Assembly (NCBI GenBank): GCA_963665575.2 | Contig: CAXXDW010000009.1 | Location: 67,278-131,277 of the forward strand | From: Rariloculus sp963665575 | Lineage (GTDB): Bacteria > Pseudomonadota > Gammaproteobacteria > Steroidobacterales > Rariloculaceae | Length of the DNA: 64,000 nucleotides | Direction: 5' to 3' | Notes under the pieces: model-generated | What the model saw: only the letters and a program-made list of their open reading frames with translations | Database searches by the model: none | Told to the model about the DNA's origin: nothing | Position numbers and translations under genes: made by a program | Shown here: positions 49,322-57,671 of the stretch, in pieces | Layout of the letters: each line of letters begins with the position of its first letter | How positions within the stretch are numbered: the first letter of the stretch is position 1

Positions 49322-49888
49322 TCAGCGCATGCCGAGCTTCCGGCTCTGCTCGAGCAGCTCCATCGTCTCATCGAGCCGCCGTTGCCGGGTCTCAGGCCGC
49401 TTGGCCGAGTTGATCCAGCCTGTGAACTGGGTGCGGTAGGACGGCGCGAGCGATTCGAAGAAGCTGGCCGCTTGCTCATTCGCGCGCAGGAACTCGGCGA
49501 GCTCCGGGGGAACGGAAAGGTCGATCGTTGCAGCCGGCGCCTCCCAGGTCCCCGCCCGCTTCGCTTGCTGAATCGACTTGCGACCCGCATCCGTCATGAG
49601 CCCTGTTCCGATCATTTTCTCGGCACGCTTGCGGTTCGTCGCCGACCAGCGGCTCGTCTCGTTGCGCGGCGAAAACCGATGCGTGTACCGCTCATCGTCG
49701 ATCGAGCGCCTTACGCCGTCGATCCAGCCGAAGCACACGGCCTCCTCGACCGCATCGTTGTAGGTGACGGTGGGCTTGCCGGTATGCCGCTTGTAGAACA
49801 CGAGCCAGACATCCTTGCGGGCGTCGTGGTTCGTTTCGAGCCATCGCCGCCACGCCCGGCGGCTTCGTGGAGTGAACCGCTTTTCCAT
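49322..49888 (-). CDS. YdeI/OmpD-associated family protein
   Basis: 188 residues from ATG 49888 (MEKRFTPRSRRAWRRWLETN), AGGAA upstream. Family signature: VWLVFYKRHTGKPTVTYNDA, VEEAVCFGWIDGVRRSIDDE, RFSPRNETSRWSATNRKRAE. The C-terminal half contains the PPELAEFLRANEQAASFFES bacteriocin-protection-like domain. Cytoplasmic, role unclear in general. The upstream open frame to 50029 is not conserved. No operon partner. Confidence 0.9.
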   Translation of the reverse strand: MEKRFTPRSRRAWRRWLETNHDARKDVWLVFYKRHTGKPTVTYNDAVEEAVCFGWIDGVRRSIDDERYTHRFSPRNETSRWSATNRKRAEKMIGTGLMTDAGRKSIQQAKRAGTWEAPAATIDLSVPPELAEFLRANEQAASFFESLAPSYRTQFTGWINSAKRPETRQRRLDETMELLEQSRKLGMR

Positions 49889-50163
49889 AACCGTTCCTGG
49901 GATGGCGCGCCGCATGTCAGTGTACCAGCGGGCAGATTCGACGAAACGTCCGGTCAGGACCGTCTTGAATGAGGCCGAAATCGACCGGCGAATCCGATGA
50001 TCCTGGATACGCGCCTTGCAGTCGAACACCGCAAGTTCAGCGTCGTGCGCCGGACCCGGCCATCGGACCCGACCGCAGTTGGTCCGATGAGCGCACGCAC
50101 GTTAGACTGAACCGCCTACCGCGGGCTAAAAGACAAGCACAACAACCCGCGTCAAACATTGGG

Positions 50164-51552
50164 GTGTCCGACTACGTGTCTACCAAGTCCGCTGCTCGCG
50201 CGATCGAGCTCAGCGAGCAACCTCCGGGTCCGCGAGGTCTGCCCTACTTCGGATGTCTGAACTCGCTGTTGCGCGACCCGATGCTGTTCTGGTCATCGGT
50301 CGCGAACAGGTACGGCGGCATCGCCCAGGTGCCGCTCAAGGGCCGGCAGGTCTTCCTGGTCTCGGACCCCGACCTGCTCTACGAGCTGCTCGTCACGAAG
50401 CGGCGCCGTTATCGCAAGAATGTCCGCTACCAGGCCGCGATCGATACCTTCGGCGAAGGCTTGCTGTTGTCGGAGGGCGAAAGCTGGAACAGACAGCGCC
50501 TCAACACCCAACCCGCGTTCAGGAACGACTACATCCGCTCGCAGGTTCCGGCGATGACGGCCATCACGACGAATTTTCTCGACGAGTGGGCGGGAGCGGC
50601 GTCCAGCGGGCACCTGACCCGGGACGTCGAAGTCGACTTCCTGAAGTTGACGCAGACGCTCGCCGGGCACTACCTCCTGGGGCCGGGCTTTGCGGCGATT
50701 GACGAGCGATTCCACGCCGCCGCAATCGCGATCAAGAACAACTGGCCGATCCCTCCGCGCAGCGTGCTCGCGCTCTACAAACCCAAAGGCACAAAACGGC
50801 AAACTGAGTTCGATGCTGCGATTCGCGCTGCGGACGCCTGTATCTACGAGTATCTGGAGGCACAGAAGAAAACCGATTTCGAGGATGCCGGGGTCTTGAG
50901 CCTGCTCGTTCACAAGAGTCGCGAGCAAGGCGACGAGTACGACGCCAAGTCGCTGCGCGACCAGTTCATGAGCCTGTTCTTTGCCGGGCACGAGACATCG
51001 GCCATGTCGCTTGCATGGGCGCACTACCTGCTCTGGCAGCACGGCGACGCGAGGACGAAGCTCAAGCAGGAGGTCGACTCCGTGCTCGGCACCGACGAAA
51101 TCACCGGGGCCGATGTCGATCGCCTCAAGTTCACCGAGTGCGTACTCAACGAGACGCTGCGGATGTACTCACCGATCCACTCCATATCGAGGGTCGCGCT
51201 CGAGGACGATTCGCTCGGCGGTTACACGATCCCCGCCGGCGCAATGATCTACATTTCGCTCTACGCAATTCACCGGCTGCCTGAGATCTGGCCGAATCCG
51301 GACGATTTCGATCCGGAGCGGTTCCTGCCGGAGCGTTCCGTCGGGCGGCCGCGCTTCGCTTTCATCCCGTTCGCCGCCGGACACCGCAATTGCATCGGCG
51401 CGTCCATGGCGGTGGTCGAACTCAAGCTCGTCATCGCGCTCATCGCGCAGCGTTTCGTTCTCGATCTCGCGCCCGGGCACAAGGTCCGCACGTCAGCCGA
51501 AACCACCATGCGGCCGCGCTACGGGATGCGGATGACGATACGCAATGTCTAG
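50164..51552 (+). CDS. Cytochrome P450
   Basis: 462 residues from GTG 50164; the frame is open from 49969 but the extra residues are not P450-like. Proline-rich hinge PPGPRGLPYFG at about 20-30, I-helix oxygen-binding LFFAGHETSAMSLAWAHYL, ExxR in LNETLRMYSPIH, haem-binding FAAGHRNCIGASMA with Cys about 410. Soluble monooxygenase; substrate and redox partner are unknown. A methyltransferase gene follows 53 nt later on the same strand. Confidence 0.93.
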   Translation: MSDYVSTKSAARAIELSEQPPGPRGLPYFGCLNSLLRDPMLFWSSVANRYGGIAQVPLKGRQVFLVSDPDLLYELLVTKRRRYRKNVRYQAAIDTFGEGLLLSEGESWNRQRLNTQPAFRNDYIRSQVPAMTAITTNFLDEWAGAASSGHLTRDVEVDFLKLTQTLAGHYLLGPGFAAIDERFHAAAIAIKNNWPIPPRSVLALYKPKGTKRQTEFDAAIRAADACIYEYLEAQKKTDFEDAGVLSLLVHKSREQGDEYDAKSLRDQFMSLFFAGHETSAMSLAWAHYLLWQHGDARTKLKQEVDSVLGTDEITGADVDRLKFTECVLNETLRMYSPIHSISRVALEDDSLGGYTIPAGAMIYISLYAIHRLPEIWPNPDDFDPERFLPERSVGRPRFAFIPFAAGHRNCIGASMAVVELKLVIALIAQRFVLDLAPGHKVRTSAETTMRPRYGMRMTIRNV

Positions 51553-51605
51553 CAGTTTTCACCCCGGCGAGCGGAGCGCTGACGCACAGGGAAACGGGTT
51601 GTTCC

Positions 51606-52448
51606 ATGCAAACCCACGGCGAAGGCCCCGCCAAATGGGCCGGAACACTTCTGCGCCAGTTTCACCTGGACGCGGTGCTTTTCGACGGACTGCCTGACAT
51701 GGCCAATGAATCCACGAGCAGCGGCGTTGCGGCCTACTACGACAAGGCGGCCGCCATGGTGCCGGAGTTCACCGTGCTCAACTACGGCTTCAGCTCGGAT
51801 CCGGAGAACAGCCGCATACCGGCCGATCACGCCGAGTTCTATTGTCTGCGCCTCTACGAACACACCGTCCGCGACGTGGACCTGACCGGCAGAGACATGC
51901 TCGAGGTAAGTTGCGGACGCGGCGGCGGCGCCGGTTTCCTTTTTCGGAACTTCGCGCCGAGCAGCTACGTGGGTATCGACGTAAGCCGCGAAAACGTCCG
52001 CATGGCACGGCAGTACTTCGACGGGCCGGACTTTCGGGTCGGATCCGCGGAAACGCTCGACTTCGAGCCGGCGACGTTCGACGTCGTCATCAACATCGAA
52101 GCGTCCCACCTCTACGCGGACCGCGAGGCCTTCTTCGCCGAAGTGTTCCGAGTGCTCAGGCCCGGCGGCGACTTCTGCTACACCGACGGCTACTGGGCCA
52201 ACGACAACTGCAGCGACGAGCTGCGTGCGGCGGGCTTCGTGCTCGAGGAGCGTCTGGAAATCACCGAAAACGTCATCCGCTCGCTCGAACGAGACAACGA
52301 ACGCAAGGAAAAGCTCTTCGACGCGCTCGCCGACCCCGAACTCGTGAATGAGTACAAGGACTGGGGCGGGATCGTCGGCTTTCGCGCCTGGCGGCGCTTC
52401 GTCGAGCGCGAGACGCTGTACTTCTCGCACCGCCTCAGACGACCCTGA
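51606..52448 (+). CDS. Class I SAM-dependent methyltransferase
   Basis: 280 residues from ATG 51606; ATG 51699 (MANESTSSGVAAYYDKAAAM) is a plausible shorter start. Motif I MLEVSCGRGGGAGFLFRNFA, then YVGIDVSRENVRMARQYF, and RVLRPGGDFCYTDGYW. The pattern resembles small-molecule C/O-methyltransferases such as the phthiotriolone and rifamycin types. Probably co-transcribed with the P450, suggesting joint modification of one metabolite. Confidence 0.88.
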   Translation: MQTHGEGPAKWAGTLLRQFHLDAVLFDGLPDMANESTSSGVAAYYDKAAAMVPEFTVLNYGFSSDPENSRIPADHAEFYCLRLYEHTVRDVDLTGRDMLEVSCGRGGGAGFLFRNFAPSSYVGIDVSRENVRMARQYFDGPDFRVGSAETLDFEPATFDVVINIEASHLYADREAFFAEVFRVLRPGGDFCYTDGYWANDNCSDELRAAGFVLEERLEITENVIRSLERDNERKEKLFDALADPELVNEYKDWGGIVGFRAWRRFVERETLYFSHRLRRP

Positions 52449-52662
52449 TACGCGGACCCTGGCAGCGGCAGCCGTCGCCGGGGAACCCTGGCGAACGATG
52501 TCAGTGCTGGCGTGAACGATCGCCCGGTCGCCAAGGATTGCACTGATCGCAAGTGGCGGCGAAGACGGCTCCAGCTATGGAACCAGACCGATTTCTGGTA
52601 GTTTCGTCGGGTCTCGCTTCGATACGGCGGGCTACACGTCAGGCATCCGGGGGGGGACGACG

Positions 52663-53448
52663 ATGAAGATGCTCGGACGACGATTCCTCTTCCTTGTACT
52701 GCTGCTACCGGCGGGACTCGCGACCACCGGCCTTGCGCTGGCACAGGACCACGTCGGACGGTACGAACAGACCGACATCGAGTTCGGCGCCAGGCTCTAC
52801 AACATGCACTGCATCGCGTGCCACGGGGAAAACGGCGACCTGCTGCCGGAAATCAACCTGCGCAACACGCAGTTCCCGAACTCCCCGAGCGATCGGGCTC
52901 TCGGCCAGAACATCAGGAACGGCCTGCCGGGCACGGCAATGGTTGCGACCTCCTACTCCGACGCTGAAGTCACCGCGCTCGTGGCCTACGTGCGCAACAT
53001 CGGCAGCATCAATCTCGACTCGATCGCGGTCGGCGACGCGATCCGCGGCCAGGCCATCTTCGCAGGCAAGGGCGAGTGCTCGACCTGCCACCGCGTCTTC
53101 GGCCAGGGACCGCGCGCGGCGCCGGATCTGAGCAACATCGGTGCGCTGCGTACGGCCGCGCAACTCGAGCGCTCGCTGCTCGGTGCATCGGGGGGAACGA
53201 TTCCGATCAACCGGCCGGTCCGCGCCGTCACCGACGACGGAACGGTGATCAACGGCCGCAGACTCAATCAGGACACGTTTACCGTTCAAATCGTCGACGA
53301 GAACGAGCGGCTAGTGTCGCTCGAGAAGGCCCGGCTCCGCGAATTCACGGTGCTCGATACCACCGGGATGCCCTCCTACGCGCAGACGCTGAGCGACGAG
53401 GAACGTGCCGATGTCCTCGCCTACCTGCTTACGCTCAAAGGAATGTAA
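52663..53448 (+). CDS. Exported dihaem cytochrome c
   Basis: 261 residues with signal peptide (cleavage near ALAQ-DH, about residue 28). Two haem sites CIACH (50-54) and CSTCH (139-143), with candidate axial Met residues in TAMVATSY and in the C-terminal TTGMPSYAQTLSDEER. The insert TDDGTVINGRRLNQDTFTVQ is typical of cytochromes next to quinoprotein dehydrogenases. The PQQ enzyme begins 2 nt after the stop, so this is very probably its electron acceptor. Confidence 0.93.
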   Translation: MKMLGRRFLFLVLLLPAGLATTGLALAQDHVGRYEQTDIEFGARLYNMHCIACHGENGDLLPEINLRNTQFPNSPSDRALGQNIRNGLPGTAMVATSYSDAEVTALVAYVRNIGSINLDSIAVGDAIRGQAIFAGKGECSTCHRVFGQGPRAAPDLSNIGALRTAAQLERSLLGASGGTIPINRPVRAVTDDGTVINGRRLNQDTFTVQIVDENERLVSLEKARLREFTVLDTTGMPSYAQTLSDEERADVLAYLLTLKGM

Positions 53449-53450
53449 CG

Positions 53451-55103
53451 ATGCTGCCAAGATCAACAGCCTTCGTGCTGCTCGCCGTCGCCCTGACGGC
53501 GCCCGGACTTCACGCTCAGGTCACATTGGAGCGGCTGCGCAACACGGCAGACGAGCCCCACAACTGGCTGACCTACTCCGGCAGTTACGCAAGCACGCGC
53601 CACAGCCCGCTCAGCCAGATCGATCCGTCCAACGTGGGCGAACTCGAACTCAAATGGGTGTTCCAGGCCCAGTCGCTCGAGAAGTTCGAAACGAGCCCGC
53701 TCGTCGTCGACGGCATCATGTACCTGACCGAAGCCCCGAATACCGTCGTCGCACTCGACGCGACGTTCGGCCGGGTCTTCTGGAAGTACGAATACACGCC
53801 CTCGGCGGAGTCCCGACCGTGCTGCGGCCGCGTCAATCGCGGCGTCGCCATCCTCGACGAGACGCTGTTCATGGCTACGATCGACGCCGAACTCATCGCC
53901 CTCGACACGGTCACGGGCCAGCCAGTCTGGCAGACGAACGTCGGCGATCCGAGCCTGGGTTATGCGATGACGCTCGCGCCGCTCGTCGTCGACGACAAGG
54001 TCATCGTCGGCGTCGCGGGCGGCGAGTTCGGTATCCGCGGCTACATCTCGGCCTTCGACGCGGCCACGGGCGAGGAAGTCTGGCGCTTCTACACGATTCC
54101 CGGCCCCGGCGAACCCGGTCACGAGACCTGGGAAGGCGGCGGCGATGCCTGGATGCACGGCGGCGCTTCGGTCTGGCTCACCGGTTCCTACGACCCGGAA
54201 CTGAACCTGACCTACTGGGGCATCGGCAATCCCGGTCCTGACTGGAACGCGGCACAACGGCCCGGCGACAACCTCTACTCCGACAGCGTCGTCGCGCTCG
54301 ATGCCGACACCGGCGAACTGGTCTGGCATTTCCAGTTCACGCCCGGCGATCCCTACGACTACGATGCCGTGCAGATCGCCGTGCTTGCCGACCTCGACAT
54401 TCCCGAGTTCTCAAGCGGCAAGCTCATGCTCTGGGCGAACCGCAACGGTTTCTTCTACGTACTCGACCGCGAGACGGGCCAGTTCATCAGCGGTGAACCC
54501 TTCGTGCGCGTGAACTGGGCGAGCGGTCTCGACGAAGCGGGACGCCCTATCCAGACCCCTCAGCCCCTCGGTGAGACGACCTACCCCTGCGTCGCCGGTG
54601 GAACGAACTGGTATTCGCCGTCCTTCAGCCCCAACACGGAGTTGTTCTACGTTACGGCCTGGGATGGCTGCGGCTCGGTGTTCAGGCCCGTCGAGGTCGA
54701 ATACGTGCCCGGGCAGCGGTTCCTTGGCGGCAGGCCGACGAACCCGGACCCCGGCGCGCCCGGTCTCGCGGGCCTCGAACGCGGGCCGATCAACAACTGG
54801 ACGGAGGACCGGGGCACGGGCGCGGTTATTGCGATCGATCCACGCACGCACGAGCACCGGTGGCGGTTCGACATGACAGACGTGAGCAGCAGCGGCATCC
54901 TGACTACGGCAACCGATCTGCTCTTCATGGGAAGCCGCGATGGCTTTTTCCATGCGCTCGATGCGCGCGACGGTGAACTGCTCTGGCGTACGATCCTTGG
55001 CGGACAGTTCGCCAACGGTCCCATGACGTACGAAGCGAGCGGTTCACAGTTCGTTGCCGTCGCTTCGGGCAACGGCTTGTTCGTTTTCGGATTGCGCGAC
55101 TAG
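53451..55103 (+). CDS. PQQ-dependent dehydrogenase (quinoprotein)
   Basis: 550 residues; signal peptide ending GLHAQ. Eight-bladed quinoprotein propeller with W-motif repeats (ALDATFGRVFWKYEY, ALDTVTGQPVWQTN, AFDAATGEEVWRFY, ALDADTGELVWHFQ). The vicinal Cys pair C124-C125 in SRPCCGRVNRG, characteristic of PQQ alcohol dehydrogenases, is present, as is GGDAWMHGGASVWLTGSYDP. No C-terminal haem domain, so electrons go to the cytochrome c encoded just upstream. Substrate alcohol unknown; PQQ biosynthesis genes are not in the window. Confidence 0.94.
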   Translation: MLPRSTAFVLLAVALTAPGLHAQVTLERLRNTADEPHNWLTYSGSYASTRHSPLSQIDPSNVGELELKWVFQAQSLEKFETSPLVVDGIMYLTEAPNTVVALDATFGRVFWKYEYTPSAESRPCCGRVNRGVAILDETLFMATIDAELIALDTVTGQPVWQTNVGDPSLGYAMTLAPLVVDDKVIVGVAGGEFGIRGYISAFDAATGEEVWRFYTIPGPGEPGHETWEGGGDAWMHGGASVWLTGSYDPELNLTYWGIGNPGPDWNAAQRPGDNLYSDSVVALDADTGELVWHFQFTPGDPYDYDAVQIAVLADLDIPEFSSGKLMLWANRNGFFYVLDRETGQFISGEPFVRVNWASGLDEAGRPIQTPQPLGETTYPCVAGGTNWYSPSFSPNTELFYVTAWDGCGSVFRPVEVEYVPGQRFLGGRPTNPDPGAPGLAGLERGPINNWTEDRGTGAVIAIDPRTHEHRWRFDMTDVSSSGILTTATDLLFMGSRDGFFHALDARDGELLWRTILGGQFANGPMTYEASGSQFVAVASGNGLFVFGLRD

Positions 55104-55178
55104 GCGGCGAATCTCACCAAGCCACGCCTGTACGCACAATCCTGCGCGATCATCGCGACCCGTCGGGAGATTAGCGGA

Positions 55179-55967
55179 TCAGGCGCGCGCGGCCTTTACC
55201 GCATCCCAGGCCGCCTTGATCTGCTGAGTACGCTCGGTCGCGGCCTTCATCATCTCGTCGGGCAGCCCCTTCGCCGCGAGCTTGTCCGGGTGATGCCGGT
55301 TCATCATGCGCCTGTAGGCGCGCTTGACCTCGTCGTCGGATGCATTGGAAGAGACGCCGAGCGTCGCGTAAGCGTCGTCGAGTGACGCACTCGGCGGATG
55401 GCCCTCGTTGATCGCGCGCGTCGTGCGCTCGATCTCGATGAAGTCGGCATCGGAGAGTCCCAGACGTTGGGTGACGTGGCGCAGGATCCGCCTCTCCGTC
55501 GGGTGGATGGCACCATCGGCCCACGCGGCCTGGAACTGGATCTCCACGAAGACGCGCCTGATATTCGATCCCCGCAGGCACTCCCGGCGCAGTTGGTCAA
55601 GCACGCCGTTGAGGCTGAACTGACGCGCTTTGCCCTGGTTGAACAACGCCTTGGCGGCGCGGCGCTGCTCTCCTGTAAGCGCGAACTGGTTCATGACCTC
55701 GTTGACGAAGCGGATTTCGTCGGGCGTTACGCGCCCGTCGGCCTTGGAAATGTGTCCCATGACGCTGAAGGTGGCGGCAAAAAACGCGAGCTGGGCGCGC
55801 TCGGCATTGGTCCCGCCCGTACGCCTGCCGGCGCCGACCCGGCCGGCACGTCCCCGGCCCGCCCCGCCGCCGAGGCTGCTGGCCATCGCTGCGCCGATAA
55901 GCGCCCCGATCGGCCCGCCGAGCATGTAGCCGAGCGTGCCGCCGACGAGTGTTGTCCACCAAGCCAT
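55179..55967 (-). CDS. djlA: DjlA-like TerB/J-domain co-chaperone
   Basis: 262 residues: N-terminal glycine-zipper-like hydrophobic segment (about 8-32), TerB domain (about 54-185: FFAATFSVMGHISKADGRVT), and C-terminal J-domain (197-262) with HPD at 226-228 in NRHHPDKLAAKG. This is the architecture of DjlA, a membrane-associated DnaK partner. A Gly/Arg-rich linker (GGGAGRGRAGRVGAGRRTGG) joins the first two parts. Monocistronic. Confidence 0.92.
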   Translation of the reverse strand: MAWWTTLVGGTLGYMLGGPIGALIGAAMASSLGGGAGRGRAGRVGAGRRTGGTNAERAQLAFFAATFSVMGHISKADGRVTPDEIRFVNEVMNQFALTGEQRRAAKALFNQGKARQFSLNGVLDQLRRECLRGSNIRRVFVEIQFQAAWADGAIHPTERRILRHVTQRLGLSDADFIEIERTTRAINEGHPPSASLDDAYATLGVSSNASDDEVKRAYRRMMNRHHPDKLAAKGLPDEMMKAATERTQQIKAAWDAVKAARA

Positions 55968-56325
55968 ACTTCATGGCCCCAAACCGAGTCGCCGCGTAGG
56001 GTAACCGACGCAGCGCCGCACGGCACATCGCGCGGCGACCCGATGGCATTTGCGGCAGGCGTATCGCGGTGGCGCGGCAAACCCTCTCTATCCGTGTGGA
56101 TCGTGAGGCGACGCGGCAAACCCTCTGGATCCCTACGGGCCGTGAGGCGGTGCTACGCGAATGCTGGCTGCGCATCCATTGGGGTATAGTCGCCCCACCC
56201 TTGCTGCGCACGTGCGGCCGCGGTTGCGTTGCTGCCGGCTGGCTCGCCGCCGACTACCCTCGCTGCGCGCTGGCGGTAACAGGATCTCGAAACGAAGTCA
56301 GACTGACGCGACGGGGAGACTGAGC
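55968..56325. other. Intergenic region with a 2 x 39-bp tandem repeat
   Basis: Two imperfect 39-base copies abut at 56072-56110 and 56111-56149 (shared CGCGGCAAACCCTCT and CGTGAGGCG ends). An 84-codon frame covers them (56069-56323), giving ARQTLSIRVDREA/TRQTLWIPTGREA, but it has no ribosome site or known relatives and runs over the start of the next gene. I see no other feature. Confidence 0.55.
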
Positions 56326-56916
56326 GTGAACCGAGTGTTTCTGAAGTCAACCGCAGCGACTCTTTTCCTTGTGCTCCTTCATGGCACGGGCGCGATGGCA
56401 CAGGAGGCCGGCTCCGTCGATGCGCCCGCTCAGGACCGCAAGGTCCTGTATCTCGCGAATCCCTACGGATTCTCGGCTCAACAGGCCGCGGGGCCGCTCG
56501 CCGACCTGGTTGCCGCTCTCGAGGACCTGGGCGCCGAAGTCTGGGAGCCGTTCACGCGTACGACCGAGACCGACCCCACGAGCCCCGGCTGGGCATACCG
56601 CATCGGGCAGGCCAATCTGCAGGATGTTCGCGACGCGGACGGCGTATTTGCGGTGGTCAACGGCTGCCCTCCCGACGAAGGGGTAATGGTGGAACTCGGC
56701 CTGGCCTTCGCCTGGGAGAAGCCCGTTTTCCTGTTCAGGGACGACTTTCGCCGCTGCACGGACAGCGAAACCTACCCGTTGAACCTCATGACATTCATCG
56801 GCCTCCCGGAGACGCGCTGGGAGGCCTACTGGTATGCGGCGGTCGAGGAACTTGCCGATCCGGGAAAGGCACTTGCGCCGTGGTTACGCGGCGAGGCGCC
56901 GGCCGCGACCGAGTAG
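56326..56916 (+). CDS. Exported nucleoside 2-deoxyribosyltransferase-like protein
   Basis: 196 residues from GTG 56326 (GGGGAGA upstream). The N-terminus is a clear signal peptide (MNRVFLKSTAATLFLVLLHG, cleavage near AMAQ). The mature part is the NDT fold: KVLYLANPYGFSAQQAAGPL, DADGVFAVVNGCPPDEGVMV followed by ELGLAFAWEKPVFLFRDDF. Glu123 matches the nucleophile position of the family. Known relatives act in the cytoplasm on nucleosides, so export is odd. No partner genes on this strand. Confidence 0.87.
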   Translation: MNRVFLKSTAATLFLVLLHGTGAMAQEAGSVDAPAQDRKVLYLANPYGFSAQQAAGPLADLVAALEDLGAEVWEPFTRTTETDPTSPGWAYRIGQANLQDVRDADGVFAVVNGCPPDEGVMVELGLAFAWEKPVFLFRDDFRRCTDSETYPLNLMTFIGLPETRWEAYWYAAVEELADPGKALAPWLRGEAPAATE

Positions 56917-56941
56917 CCCCCCGGCTCGCGAGCAGCGCTGT

Positions 56942-57580
56942 TCAGTTCCCCGGGGCTGTAACCGTGTGCGTGACGTCGCCGATCCGAATCGTGTTGGTAG
57001 TGACTGTCTTGCCACCCACCTGACCGGTCGTGACGGTGACGTTGCCGAGTTCAACACTCGTCACCGATACCGATTCACCGCCAACCTGTCCCGTGGTAAC
57101 GCTCGTGTTGCCGAACTGCGACGTGACGGCGTTTACGGACTCGCTGCCAATCTGCCCGCTGGTATGTCTGACATTGCCGACCTGGTTCGTCACCTGGTTG
57201 ACGGATTGACCGCCGACCGTGCCCACGGTCACCGTCGAGTCGCCGATCTCGATCGTGCTCGTGCTGAGCGTGCTGCCGCCGACCTGGCCCGTGGCAACGG
57301 TGACGCCCCCAAGATCCACCGACGTGACCGTCACCGGCTCTCCGTCGACCTGACCGGTGGTCTGAGCGATGTCACCCAGCGGGACGGTGGTTACGACCGT
57401 GGCTCCGTCGGCGGCACAAATCGCAACGCCCAGGGGCGACACACCGTCATCGACGGCCAGAGCGCCTTCGGCCTGAGCCACGGCGCAAACGTCGGAAACG
57501 GGCTCATCCGCAGCGAACGCCGCAACGGCCAGAGCGGAAAGACTCAGCGCCAGCGCGCTCAGGTGGATCGCCCGCATCAT
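56942..57580 (-). CDS. Exported protein with six 22-residue repeats
   Basis: 212 residues; signal peptide to about residue 24 (ALAVAAFAA), a linker with two Cys (VCAVA and VAICAADG), then six consecutive repeats of exactly 22 residues (68-89, 90-111, 112-133, 134-155, 156-177, 178-199) and a partial seventh (200-212). Consensus is [L/I]G(N/D)VTVTTGQVGGESVxVTS(V/I)(E/D). The alternating hydrophobic/Thr pattern suggests a beta-solenoid or extended beta-sheet. GGAGG precedes two adjacent ATGs. I know of no named family for it. Confidence 0.85.
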   Translation of the reverse strand: MMRAIHLSALALSLSALAVAAFAADEPVSDVCAVAQAEGALAVDDGVSPLGVAICAADGATVVTTVPLGDIAQTTGQVDGEPVTVTSVDLGGVTVATGQVGGSTLSTSTIEIGDSTVTVGTVGGQSVNQVTNQVGNVRHTSGQIGSESVNAVTSQFGNTSVTTGQVGGESVSVTSVELGNVTVTTGQVGGKTVTTNTIRIGDVTHTVTAPGN

Positions 57581-57671
57581 GCACCTCCGAAGGCCGACAC
57601 GCTCAGGACATCAATGCCCGAGGGTCGAAGATCCGCAAACAGGACAACGTCAGCCAGTATATCGGTATCCG

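Noticed and set aside
56069..56323. 84-codon ORF over the 39-bp tandem repeat
   Set aside because: No ribosome site, ends beside the start of the next gene and has no family signal; the repeat explains the open frame.
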